17,313 nucleotides of DNA from SAT2750 sp964476375. GTDB taxonomy: Bacteria > Planctomycetota > Planctomycetia > Pirellulales > Pirellulaceae. A program made the translations under genes and the position numbers. Numbering within the stretch: position 1 is the stretch's first letter; the number at the start of each line of letters is the position of its first letter. Below the pieces are notes generated by a model. The model saw only the letters and a list, made by a program, of their open reading frames with translations, was not told the origin of the DNA and ran no database searches. Where the stretch lies: positions 1 through 17,313 of the forward strand of contig CAYYZW010000037.1 in NCBI GenBank assembly GCA_964476375.1. The letters run 5' to 3'. Below, piece after piece: positions 7,843 to 16,161 of the stretch.

Positions 7843-8883
7843 TTACACCCATCTGTCCGGATGGATGGCCACACCAAAACCTGGCCGGTCCGGCAGCTGG
7901 ATCGTTCCATCGGAAATTTCCGCCGCCCCGTCCAGGCACCGAAACCACTCCCTCGGTGATTCTGCAAGCGGGCGCGGGTCGAGGGCGGCAATCGCATGGA
8001 GCGCAAATGGCTCGGAACCCCTGTGGGGACAAACCCGAAGACCTGCTTCGGATGCCATGCGGTAGATCTCGACGAGGGTGGTCATTCCCCCACACCAGTT
8101 GATATCCGGCTGGAGGACCGAGTGGAGTCCTTCCGATACCACGCGACGAAAACCTTCCTCGAGGTACTCGTGTTCTCCGCCGGCGATCGGGACCGGTGAC
8201 TGTTGCATCAGTGCGCGGTAGGACCTGGCGTCGTCGGGCGGAACCGGTTCTTCAATCCATTCCACTCCGAACTCCTCGATCGCCCGAGCAACCTCCAGGG
8301 TCGACGCCACGTCCCAGTTGCCAAAGGCGTCCATCATGATTTCCTTGCCCGCACCGAGCGCCTCACGAGTCCGCCTGACCAGCTGGCAGATACCATCCAC
8401 GTCCGGAGGCGACCCGAAACGCTCTACATGCAATTTCACCGCGGCTGCCCCCTGACCGATGGCCTCGTCTGCCTGTTTCTCATCCCACACGGTTGCGTAC
8501 GTCGGAAGAGCGGCATCCATATCCACATTCTCATCGAGCATGCGGGCCACCGGGACCGCGTGCTTCTTCCCAAACAGGTCCCACAGCGCCAGGTCCACGC
8601 CACTGACTGCCATCACCACCACACCCTTGCGCCCGTAAAATACCGTGTGCCGGCACATTTCGGCGTGAAGTTCGGCCGGATGGTCAAACGTGCAGCCGAC
8701 CAGGATTTCGGCAAGGACTGTTTTCACAATATGAATGCCGGCGGCTCCCCCTCCACCGACCCCGATCCCCTCCAGGCCATCTTCCGTGATCACCCGCACG
8801 GCGATCTGCCCGAGCGTCGTACGCCAGTCATCCGGCGACCCTGGTGTCGCCGGCTGAATTGCATCGACCTGTTCAATACGCAT
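7843..8883 (-). CDS. Enolase-superfamily acid-sugar dehydratase, L-rhamnonate dehydratase-like
   Basis: This 346-residue protein has a full enolase-superfamily capping domain and barrel. Metal ligands are visible at D185 (MMDAFGNWD), E211 (WIEEPVPPDD) and E237 (GGEHEYLEEGF). A likely catalytic dyad is D260 (LQPDINWCGG) and H287 (RVCPHRGSEP). The GGEHEY and EEPVPPDD segments match the L-rhamnonate dehydratase group of the mandelate racemase subgroup better than galactonate or gluconate dehydratases. The expected reaction is Mg-dependent removal of water from an aldonic acid to give a 2-keto-3-deoxy acid. K150 (AVKLHVE) sits where the subgroup often has a catalytic Lys. An AGGAGG ribosome site at 8891-8896 supports the start. 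It is divergent from the sulfatase-transporter cluster, which fits a shared sugar-acid pathway. The exact substrate is open. Confidence 0.88.
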   Translation of the reverse strand: MRIEQVDAIQPATPGSPDDWRTTLGQIAVRVITEDGLEGIGVGGGGAAGIHIVKTVLAEILVGCTFDHPAELHAEMCRHTVFYGRKGVVVMAVSGVDLALWDLFGKKHAVPVARMLDENVDMDAALPTYATVWDEKQADEAIGQGAAAVKLHVERFGSPPDVDGICQLVRRTREALGAGKEIMMDAFGNWDVASTLEVARAIEEFGVEWIEEPVPPDDARSYRALMQQSPVPIAGGEHEYLEEGFRRVVSEGLHSVLQPDINWCGGMTTLVEIYRMASEAGLRVCPHRGSEPFALHAIAALDPRPLAESPREWFRCLDGAAEISDGTIQLPDRPGFGVAIHPDRWV

Positions 8884-9019
8884 GGTGCCGCCTCCTCCCC
8901 CTTCCCTCCGTCCCTTGTTTCCCAGTCTCCGACGATTACATTTGTGGTCAGGTTGTCGTTGACCTGTGCATCTAGCATATCGGCCACCCGCATTCCTGAT
9001 AATACGAACGGGGCGTTCG

Positions 9020-10504
9020 ATGAAACCCGCTAATCTTCTCTACATCTTATCGGATGAACATAACCGCGATTCACTTGGCTGTTATGGCCACCCCCTGGTC
9101 AAAACACCGAACCTGGACAGGCTTGCCGAGGGGGGCGTACGTTTTCAATCGGCCTACACAAATTGCCCCATCTGTGTACCCGCCCGCGCTTCGCTGGCGA
9201 CCGGCCAGTATGTTCATGCAATCCGTTACTGGGACAATGCCTTTCCCTACGATGGGGCCGTGAAGGGCTGGGGGCATCGCCTCATCGATGCCGGACACCA
9301 GGTCGATTCCATTGGAAAACTCCATTATCGTTCCCACGAGGACAAGGACGGTTTTTCTGAAAAGATTCTTCCTCTGAATGTGGTGGACGGAGTTGGGGAC
9401 TTGATGGGTGCACTGCGAGACGAGATTCCCGTCCGAAGTGGCAGTCGATCTGGAATATCCACTGCAGGGCCGGGCAGTTCCACGTACCTGGATTATGATG
9501 CCGAGATTGGAGACCGATGTTGCCAGTGGCTCGAAGAAGCAGCACGGGGTGAAAAAGGAGACAAGCCATGGGTTCTGTTTGCCTCTTTTGTGTGCCCCCA
9601 TCCGCCTTTTATTGCGCCCCAGGAGTTGTATGACCTTTACCCACTCGACGACATACCGCTGCCCGTCCAGGGGGCCGTAGACGATCGCCCGATGCACCCG
9701 GCGCTGCAGGACATCCGTGAGACGATGCAGTATGACGAGCCTTTCACGGAGGAAGAGATACGACGGGTCACAGCCGCTTATTACGGGGCCTGTACGTACC
9801 TCGATCTGCAGATCGGGAGGTTACTTGAAACTCTTGCCGCCACGGGACTCGACCAGGAGACTCGCATTATTTACACCAGTGACCATGGTGAGAGCATGGG
9901 CCGCCGCGGGCTCTGGGGAAAGTTTACGATGTACGAGGAATCCGTCGCCGTCCCCCTGATCATGGCTGGGAAAGACGTCCCCCAAGGGGAAACGCGGAAT
10001 GACCTGGTCACCCTGGTCGATTCCTACCCCACCATTCTTGAAGCGGTCGGCGAGCCTCTTCGGGAGTTCGAGCGAGACCTTCCTGGAGATTCGCTCTGGC
10101 CCCTTGCAGCCGGTGAGAAGCTGGACCGGCTTGCTTTCAGCGAATATCACGCGGTCGGATCCAGGGGGGCAAGTTACATGGTGCGACGCGGCGCCCACAA
10201 GTACATTTATTACGTCGGGGCCCCCGACCAGCTGTTCGACCTTGAATCGGATCCCCAGGAGCTCAACAACCTCGCGGACGGCCCTGGATTCGCCGAACTC
10301 GTCGAGGATATGAAGGGCGAGCTGCGGGCCATCCTGGATCCCGAGGCGGTGGACGGGCTCGCGAAACAGGATCAAAAAGATTTAATTACCCGTTACGGCG
10401 GGCGGGATGCCATTCTCCGACGCGGCACCTTTGTCAATTCACCGGTCCCTGGCGAGGACGCTTCCTTCACGGCGAGGAAAGAAGGCGGCCATGGCAACGA
10501 GTGA
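9020..10504 (+). CDS. Cytosolic-type sulfatase (formylglycine-dependent, type I)
   Basis: This 494-residue sulfatase should hydrolyse sulfate esters after its Cys52 is oxidised to formylglycine. The activation motif CVPAR is at 52-56, inside CPICVPARASLATGQ. The metal-binding N-terminus (SDEHNRDSLG, with D12) starts right after the first strand. K100 and H102 (GKLHYRS) correspond to the usual GKWH segment, D288-H289 to the second metal site, and K301 (GLWGKF) to a sulfate-binding lysine. No signal peptide is present, because the first catalytic strand begins within ten residues. The enzyme therefore probably works inside the cell on an imported sulfated compound, unlike the exported sulfatases common in marine planctomycetes. 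An earlier ATG at 8966 would add an unrelated, non-conserved stretch. The gene overlaps the DUF997-like gene by 14 bases. No maturase gene is in the window, and the substrate is unknown. Confidence 0.92.
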   Translation: MKPANLLYILSDEHNRDSLGCYGHPLVKTPNLDRLAEGGVRFQSAYTNCPICVPARASLATGQYVHAIRYWDNAFPYDGAVKGWGHRLIDAGHQVDSIGKLHYRSHEDKDGFSEKILPLNVVDGVGDLMGALRDEIPVRSGSRSGISTAGPGSSTYLDYDAEIGDRCCQWLEEAARGEKGDKPWVLFASFVCPHPPFIAPQELYDLYPLDDIPLPVQGAVDDRPMHPALQDIRETMQYDEPFTEEEIRRVTAAYYGACTYLDLQIGRLLETLAATGLDQETRIIYTSDHGESMGRRGLWGKFTMYEESVAVPLIMAGKDVPQGETRNDLVTLVDSYPTILEAVGEPLREFERDLPGDSLWPLAAGEKLDRLAFSEYHAVGSRGASYMVRRGAHKYIYYVGAPDQLFDLESDPQELNNLADGPGFAELVEDMKGELRAILDPEAVDGLAKQDQKDLITRYGGRDAILRRGTFVNSPVPGEDASFTARKEGGHGNE

Positions 10505-10868
10505 CCCGCGCCCATCCTTCCTTTCGAGCCAGTACCGGCATGCCAGGCAATGCATCAAGGAAGCCCGTTTCGTTGCCGTGACATGGGTTTCCGCCCTCGT
10601 GTTTTGTGGCTACTGGATTCGACAATTTGGTTATATCCCGCCCGCGGAACGCCCCGATGTACCGGCCCTTGTCCTGGGCATCCCATCCTGGGTGGTATGG
10701 GGCCTTCTCGTCCCCTGGCTGGTATTAATTCTTGTGACGTGGTTTTTCGCCGCCTTGATTCTGAAAGATGACGAACCGCTCCAGCCGATGCCGGGATTCG
10801 AAGACCACCTTTCCAGCCCCGATGGCGAAAACGGCACCGGGGCGGGAGAGATCGGTGAGGCCCCATGA
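10491..10868 (+). CDS. DUF997/YhdT-like small membrane protein, partner of the symporter
   Basis: This 125-residue protein has two membrane segments (about 27-43 and 63-89). The segment GIPSWVVWGLL followed by a second helix and KDDEPL resembles the DUF997 family, whose E. coli member YhdT lies next to the pantothenate symporter PanF. Here too it sits directly before a PanF-like symporter, overlapping it by four bases (ATGA). It also overlaps the end of the sulfatase gene by 14 bases, so all three genes are most likely translated from one mRNA. It may be a small accessory subunit of the transporter. That role is inferred from the conserved pairing, and no biochemical function is known to me. 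The ATG at 10491 (AAGG-rich upstream) is preferred over 10407, which lies deep within the sulfatase gene. Confidence 0.75.
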   Translation: MATSDPRPSFLSSQYRHARQCIKEARFVAVTWVSALVFCGYWIRQFGYIPPAERPDVPALVLGIPSWVVWGLLVPWLVLILVTWFFAALILKDDEPLQPMPGFEDHLSSPDGENGTGAGEIGEAP

Positions 10869-12511
10869 TGCTCGCGGAGATAACAGAATTTAGCCGGGGT
10901 GCCGTGCTTGTTCCGTTTTTCGGTTACCTTGTGGCCGTCTTTTTGATTGCCTGGCTTTCCCATCGCCACCTGAAAAACGACCATTCCTTTGAGGATGAAT
11001 ACTATGTCGGCAGCAGGAGTTTCGGCGCCTGGGTGCTCGCCATGTCATGGGTAGCCACGATGGCAAGCGGCGGATCATTTCTTGGTTACCCCTCTCGGGT
11101 GTTTTCCTATGGGTGGTCCATGGCCCTCTGGGTCAGCGGGTCCTGCGTGGCCGCCATCATCGGGCTGGGGGTGATCGGAAAACGAATCAATCGACTGGCT
11201 CGTCAGACCGGCGCCCTGACCCTCGTTGATATCCTGCGGGATCGTTTCCAGAGTCGCACGATCGGGATCGTCTACCCGGTTCTTATCGTGTTCATGACAT
11301 CTGTCTACCTGCTCGCCCAGTTTGTTGCCGGTGCCACCATTCTCGAGAACATGCTTGGAATGAGTTATGTCAAGGGCCTCGTCTTTTTCTCCGTTTGCGT
11401 GGTGGCATATACCACCTATGGTGGATTTCGCGCTGTCGCCTGGACGGACACTCTCCAGGGCATCGTGATGATCGTCGGTATCGTGCTGCTCGTGCCCTTC
11501 GCCATTTCCAAAGCGGGAGGGATGACGCAAGCAACTCACGCCTTGAGCCAGCGAATTGACCCGGTGGCGGAGGCGCGACATATTCCGCGCCAGGAGCAGC
11601 CGAAGCATGCCTATCTTTATGGCCCCGGGCCCCTGAAGGTCCCCAATAATATTCAGGAACTCCAGCGCCATGCCGGCACCAGCACGTCCATTTCCGGCGC
11701 TGATGAAGGTCCCACAGAAGACCTTTCCTGGTTACCCTGGTCGCTCGGCATTTCATTCTTCATGCTCCGTTCCCTGGCGGCGATGATGATGCCGACCACG
11801 GTTCCTCGGATGCTGGCGTTCAAGGACACCCGCGCCCTGCGCCGGGCCCTCTGTCTGCTCGCCCCCTATCTCTTTTTGATGTACGTCAGCAGCCTGATTG
11901 CCATGAATTGCGCCACCCGAATCGATCTCGGGCTCCAGCCTCACGAGGCGGACCAGGCGATCCCGGAACTTGCCAAGCACGTGGCGCCCTGGTGGCTTGC
12001 AGGACTCATTATTGCCGCCCCGTTTGCCGCGGTGATGTCGACCGTTGACTCCGGGCTCCTCGTGGTCAGCGCGTCGATCGTGCGTGATCTCGTGCAAAAG
12101 AACCGCCGGACACAACTGAGCCCACTCACAACCCGCCGTTTAAGTTATGGCGTCACCGGGGGCATCGGAATCGTCGCCTTTGGCATGGCCCTGACCAAGC
12201 CGCCATTCCTCCAGCCCCTGATTATCTATTACGCGGGCGGGGCTGCGGCATCCCTTTTCTGGCCGAGTATTGTCACGCTTTTTTGGCGACGAGCAACCAG
12301 CGCCGGTGTCCTGGCTGGACTGCTGGGGGGAGCCGGCTGCTTCGTACTTTTCAATGAATACCGGCCACTGGACTCGATCCTTCCGCTGCACCCCTTCGTT
12401 TATGGGTTTGTCATGTCCGGTGTCTGCACCTACCTGTTCTGCATGCTGACTCCCGCACAACCACAGTCGCAAGTGGAATTATATTTTGGCCGTCCACCAT
12501 CCGAGGATTAA
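10865..12511 (+). CDS. PanF-like sodium:solute symporter (SSS family)
   Basis: The product is 548 residues long, with about thirteen hydrophobic segments. It carries the SSS family pattern YTTYGGFRAVAWTDTLQG at about 182-199. It also carries the sodium-site helix around AAPFAAVMSTVDSGLL (about 384-399), with the Ser/Thr and Asp expected for the Na2 site. Similarity of layout and the upstream DUF997 partner place it near PanF (pantothenate permease). The loop between about 225 and 290 is unusually long and hydrophilic, with His and Pro residues. Because it is translationally linked to a cytosolic sulfatase and faces a sugar-acid dehydratase, it may import the sulfated or acidic substrate of that pathway and not pantothenate. 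This is inference. ATG at 10868 is an equally possible start, one codon later. Confidence 0.9.
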   Translation: MMLAEITEFSRGAVLVPFFGYLVAVFLIAWLSHRHLKNDHSFEDEYYVGSRSFGAWVLAMSWVATMASGGSFLGYPSRVFSYGWSMALWVSGSCVAAIIGLGVIGKRINRLARQTGALTLVDILRDRFQSRTIGIVYPVLIVFMTSVYLLAQFVAGATILENMLGMSYVKGLVFFSVCVVAYTTYGGFRAVAWTDTLQGIVMIVGIVLLVPFAISKAGGMTQATHALSQRIDPVAEARHIPRQEQPKHAYLYGPGPLKVPNNIQELQRHAGTSTSISGADEGPTEDLSWLPWSLGISFFMLRSLAAMMMPTTVPRMLAFKDTRALRRALCLLAPYLFLMYVSSLIAMNCATRIDLGLQPHEADQAIPELAKHVAPWWLAGLIIAAPFAAVMSTVDSGLLVVSASIVRDLVQKNRRTQLSPLTTRRLSYGVTGGIGIVAFGMALTKPPFLQPLIIYYAGGAAASLFWPSIVTLFWRRATSAGVLAGLLGGAGCFVLFNEYRPLDSILPLHPFVYGFVMSGVCTYLFCMLTPAQPQSQVELYFGRPPSED

Positions 12512-12591
12512 CCCCTGCTGCACCCGGCTTTCGCAGGATATACACTAACTGCTTGCACGTGTGCTTTCCCACCCATCCCACCTGTGACGCC

Positions 12592-13443
12592 ATGAATGAT
12601 CTGCCAACCTCCGCCTGGACCATCGAGTCAAACGACGAGACATTTGAAGTGGACGCCATTGACCGGTCCCGCACCGATCTCGTGGTCGTGGATTTCTGGT
12701 CGGACACCTGCCAGCCATGTCGCCTACTGGCTCCTGTCCTGCAGGAGGTGGTTGATGAATTTGAAGGCAAGGTGGTTCTGGTCATGGTGAATGTCGAGCA
12801 GGCACCGCAAACGGCCGCGAATTTCCAGGTCCAGGCTGTTCCGGCAGTTTTTGCCATGATCGACGGCCAGGTTGCGGACACCTTCCAGGGCCTGGTTCCC
12901 GAGGAAACGATTCGCGAATGGTTTACCACCCTCCTCCGGCACAAACACCTGGTCATGCTCAAGGCCCTCGAACAGACGGATGCCACGTCCGCCGAACGCC
13001 AGTATCGCGAGATACTCGAGGACGATCCGGATTCGCCCCATGCCAATATCGGGCTCGCGCGACTCCTGGCATCGAAAGGGGATTCCGAGACTGCCGGCCA
13101 GATCATCGGGCAACTCGAAGAGCGGGGGTTCCTCGAACCGGAAGCGGAGCAGGTCAAGGCCTCTCTCCTGTTACAGGAGGAAGTGACAGACCTTGCGGAG
13201 GCGCGTACGGCGGTTGCGGATGCGCCTGGTGATTTCCCGCTTCAGCTCGCACTGGCCGAAGCCCTTGCCGCCGAGGGAGAACATGCGGAATCCATGGACA
13301 TCGCACTCTCATTAATCGAACAGGACCGGCAACAGACCGGCACGCAGGCTCACCAGTTGATGCTCAATATCTTCAAAGTTCTGCCGGACGATGCCGAACT
13401 GGTATCCACCTACCGCCGACGACTTGCCATGACACTCTACTAG
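12592..13443 (+). CDS. Thioredoxin-TPR fusion, CnoX/YbbN-like chaperedoxin
   Basis: The 283-residue protein has a thioredoxin domain (about 8-115) followed by a helical TPR-like part (about 120-283). The active site is FWSDTCQPCR, so both redox cysteines (C40 and C43) are present. The cis-proline segment AVPAVFA lies at P84. E. coli CnoX (YbbN) lacks the first cysteine, so this homologue may keep true disulfide reductase activity as well as holdase function. The C-terminal repeats contain typical small-residue TPR pairs (ANIGLARLLASKG). It has no signal peptide and should be cytosolic. It is not obviously tied to the sulfatase cluster; 80 bases separate it from the symporter. The ATG at 12592 starts the domain properly; an upstream ATG at 12553 adds a Cys/Pro-rich tail with no ribosome site. 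Confidence 0.88.
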   Translation: MNDLPTSAWTIESNDETFEVDAIDRSRTDLVVVDFWSDTCQPCRLLAPVLQEVVDEFEGKVVLVMVNVEQAPQTAANFQVQAVPAVFAMIDGQVADTFQGLVPEETIREWFTTLLRHKHLVMLKALEQTDATSAERQYREILEDDPDSPHANIGLARLLASKGDSETAGQIIGQLEERGFLEPEAEQVKASLLLQEEVTDLAEARTAVADAPGDFPLQLALAEALAAEGEHAESMDIALSLIEQDRQQTGTQAHQLMLNIFKVLPDDAELVSTYRRRLAMTLY

Positions 13444-13458
13444 AGAGACCCATTCCCC

Positions 13459-14262
13459 ATGAAGATCATCCGTTACCTCGATTCCGACGGCACATCCCAC
13501 CATGGTGTCCAGCATGAGGGTGGGGCCACCCGCCTCGATGGGTGCCTCCTCGGTGAGCACCAGGACAGCGGCGAACCGGCCGACCTGCAGAAGCTCCTGG
13601 CGCCGGTCCAGCCCATGGATATCCTCTGCATTGGCCTGAACTACCGGCGCCATGCGGAGGAAGGGGGTGCGGATATCCCGGAACATCCCATTCTTTTCAT
13701 GAAGACCAGCAGTTCCATCCAGAATCCGGGCGATCCCATCATCCTTCCCCGCCACCTGAAGAGTGACGCGGTGGACTTCGAGTGCGAACTGGCCGTCGTG
13801 ATCGGGAGCGAATGCAAGAATGTCACTCCAGGCAGGGCGCTGGAGCATGTGCTTGGATACACTTGTGCCAACGATGTCAGTGCCCGCGACTGGCAAATGA
13901 AGTACGGAGGCAGCCAGTGGTGCCGGGGAAAGACGTTTGATACGTTTTGCCCACTTGGCCCCTGCCTGGTAACAGCCGATGAGATACCGGACCCCAACTC
14001 ACTCCAGATCCGAACCGTTCTGAACGGGACCGTCATGCAGGACTGGAATACGAACGACATGATTTTCGACGTTCCGCAACTGATCTCGTTCCTGAGTGGC
14101 AGCACCACCCTGCGGCCCGGAACGGTGATCCTGACAGGAACCCCGCACGGAATAGGAGGGGCCAGAGTTCCACCGGTTTTCCTCGCCGATGGGGACACGA
14201 TCACCATTGAAATCGATAAGATTGGCGAAATCACCAACCCGGGCATCGACGAGGAAATTTAA
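13459..14262 (+). CDS. Fumarylacetoacetate hydrolase-family enzyme (diketo-acid hydrolase or lyase)
   Basis: At 267 residues this is a single-domain FAH-family protein. Metal ligands are E108 and E110 (DFECELAVV) and D139 (NDVSARD). Further family markers are NYRRHAEE (61-68), KTSSS (82-86), GKTFDTFCPLGP (157-168) and TGTPHGIG (226-233). Members cleave or hydrate diketo acids, such as acylpyruvates, 2,4-diketo-3-deoxy sugar acids or homoprotocatechuate products. The NYRRHAEE and TGTP blocks match the hydrolase group that includes 2,4-diketo-3-deoxy-L-rhamnonate hydrolase. That would pair with the L-rhamnonate dehydratase-like gene in this window, though the dehydrogenase needed in between is not seen here. 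It begins 15 bases after the CnoX-like gene, with a weak AGAGAG ribosome-site candidate, and may share its mRNA. The exact substrate is unresolved. Confidence 0.9.
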   Translation: MKIIRYLDSDGTSHHGVQHEGGATRLDGCLLGEHQDSGEPADLQKLLAPVQPMDILCIGLNYRRHAEEGGADIPEHPILFMKTSSSIQNPGDPIILPRHLKSDAVDFECELAVVIGSECKNVTPGRALEHVLGYTCANDVSARDWQMKYGGSQWCRGKTFDTFCPLGPCLVTADEIPDPNSLQIRTVLNGTVMQDWNTNDMIFDVPQLISFLSGSTTLRPGTVILTGTPHGIGGARVPPVFLADGDTITIEIDKIGEITNPGIDEEI

Positions 14263-14412
14263 AGTCGGTCTCCCTTTTTCCGCTGGCGTGTCGATTCTTC
14301 GTAATTATGCTGGATAAATACGATCCATCATTCCCCTCTTTCCAGGTTCTTGCCGGGAGGAGCCGGGACGGCGAACGTGATCCCCATTCGTTAGCCCCGC
14401 CTTGCTTTACTC

Positions 14413-16161
14413 ATGGCCGAACACGAATACCAACTCACTGGCGATGGATGTGCCTTCCCCGGCGAATCCCTGATTACGGCCCTTGACGAGTTTGTGTCCA
14501 CGGAACGCTACAGTAGCCGCCGTGACCAGATCCTTCGGAAAATAAAGAACCAGCCTTTCCGCGTGGACCTGGTCTTTCATTCTGCCGAACGGACCTATGG
14601 GTATACCAGCGACGACCGGTTTCGTGGGGGACTGACGGTACTGGCGGCGATCAAGGACACCAGCCACCTTGTCTCCCTGCAAATGCCCTCGGCTTCCAAT
14701 GACCAGCTTGCCAGCGCCGCTCACGCCACCCCGTTGTCTGTCACGCTCATCGTGACCAAATGGAATTCTGTATCCGAAGCATTCCTGGCCCTTTTCGCGC
14801 TCGATGTTCCCCATCAGGGGGTGGATCAGGAGCAACCCGTCGACGCCCCTCCCTCGCCCACCGCGGACGTTGCGGCATCACGGGAATCCGATCTACCGGA
14901 AGATACACCGGTGCCCGACTACCCTGTTGACCCGCCCTCCGAGCCCTCGCCGGACGACACGGATCCTCCGGCAGCGAAACAAAATCCACCCCCTCCCACC
15001 GACACGGCCGCCGCCGATGAGGATGATTCTCCCCCTGCCTCGCCCACTCCTTCCATCGCACCCTCCGACTCCAGTGTGATCGACCTGACCGAGAACCTTC
15101 ATGTTCCGCGGCCTGACGCCGTTCCGTCCACGCCACCTGTCGATTCCCCTCCCGCCGACGTGGACGATGAGGCGCTCACGGTCAATTCCAAGCTTTTAGA
15201 GCAGACCAACGGTACCACGCCCCTTTCCGCCCGGTCCCTGTCCGAGTTTATCGGATACAAGCTGGACATCGATCCGGACGTGGTTGATCGAGCGACCACC
15301 TCTTTCTGGTCCCATTATCTCTCGGCGGCCCGCTTCATGGACGGACAGCTCCATGTCAGCGTCCCTTTCATCGGCCGCTTCAGCCTCTTCCGCCGCACCG
15401 GGGGGAGCATCGGCGTGACCCTGCAGCAGGTCGACATCGGGACTCTTTCTGCCGCTGCCAAACGAATCACAAACATGCATAAGCAGCGTGATGACTGGGT
15501 AGCGGATTATCAGGCAACCGGATCCATCCCTCACGATGACCGGCATGGTTCGGCCACGGTGGCTATCCAGGTGTCGGAAGAAAATGACCTCGACCTGGCC
15601 ACCAGTTACAAGCTGGTCCTGGAACTGATGACGCTGTTGACCACCTTGTTTTCGCTCGGGACCAGGCGATTGCGTTTTCCCAGCATCGGCGAGTTCTACC
15701 CCGTCACCGGCGCTCGTGGTAACCCGGTTTACAAGTTCCGGGTCTACAAGAGCCTGCTCCGCATGCTCTCTTCCATTCCGCTGGAGAAATATGCCGCCCT
15801 GGTAGGAGCCCAGAGCGAAGACGGCGACCTCACGATCCACAAGCGGCATCCATCCCAGGACCAGAAACAGGGGGCCTGGGGCTGCCTGGGGATTATCGCT
15901 GTCATCCTGTTCTTCGTCTTCTTTATCAATGACGGCTGCAGCGATGTGATGCGAGAATTCGGTTCCCTGGAAAATACCCCGGCCGTCCCCAAGGCCTTCG
16001 CCATTTCCGATCACGTCCCGTCTCCTTTCGAGCCCGTTTTTGTGGCCGACAGGAGGGTCTCCGATCATCCTATTCACGTGGTGCAGGCCGACCGGCAACA
16101 ACGAACGACTAGTTACCAGCAGCCTCTTCTGCATGCACATACCACCCCGGTACTGGAGTGA
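14413..16161 (+). CDS. Large protein with two HU/IHF-like domains, acidic Pro-rich linker and C-terminal membrane anchor
   Basis: This 582-residue protein has no assigned function. By eye it divides into an N-terminal globular part (about 1-135, unrecognised) and a long acidic Pro/Asp/Ser-rich linker (about 138-255). Two HU/IHF-like segments follow. The first (about 272-328) has two helices and a strand turn ending in VPFIGRFSLFRR. The second (about 380-435) ends in RFPSIGEFYPV. Both match the HU pattern of helix, helix, then hydrophobic-x-Gly-x-Phe. A hydrophobic segment, GCLGIIAVILFFVFFI at about 490-505, should anchor it in a membrane, leaving about 75 polar residues after it. Such HU pairs fused to membrane segments recall the CCDC81-type HU and SPOR-HU proteins of Bacteroidota. 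The last 53 bases overlap the convergent CRTAC1-type gene. No ribosome site precedes the ATG. The function is unknown and the domain call is inference. Confidence 0.8.
   Translation: MAEHEYQLTGDGCAFPGESLITALDEFVSTERYSSRRDQILRKIKNQPFRVDLVFHSAERTYGYTSDDRFRGGLTVLAAIKDTSHLVSLQMPSASNDQLASAAHATPLSVTLIVTKWNSVSEAFLALFALDVPHQGVDQEQPVDAPPSPTADVAASRESDLPEDTPVPDYPVDPPSEPSPDDTDPPAAKQNPPPPTDTAAADEDDSPPASPTPSIAPSDSSVIDLTENLHVPRPDAVPSTPPVDSPPADVDDEALTVNSKLLEQTNGTTPLSARSLSEFIGYKLDIDPDVVDRATTSFWSHYLSAARFMDGQLHVSVPFIGRFSLFRRTGGSIGVTLQQVDIGTLSAAAKRITNMHKQRDDWVADYQATGSIPHDDRHGSATVAIQVSEENDLDLATSYKLVLELMTLLTTLFSLGTRRLRFPSIGEFYPVTGARGNPVYKFRVYKSLLRMLSSIPLEKYAALVGAQSEDGDLTIHKRHPSQDQKQGAWGCLGIIAVILFFVFFINDGCSDVMREFGSLENTPAVPKAFAISDHVPSPFEPVFVADRRVSDHPIHVVQADRQQRTTSYQQPLLHAHTTPVLE

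Noticed and set aside
8203..9033. A 276-residue open frame on the plus strand
   Set aside because: It is opposite the dehydratase gene, whose metal ligands and barrel motifs are complete.
12411..13157. A 248-residue open frame on the minus strand
   Set aside because: It is opposite the CnoX-like gene, and its Ser/Arg/Trp-rich product is typical of an antisense frame.
14263..14412. A promoter or terminator in the 150-base gap before the HU-like gene
   Set aside because: AT-rich words such as GATAAATA occur, but no paired -35/-10 boxes or hairpin with a T-run could be supported.
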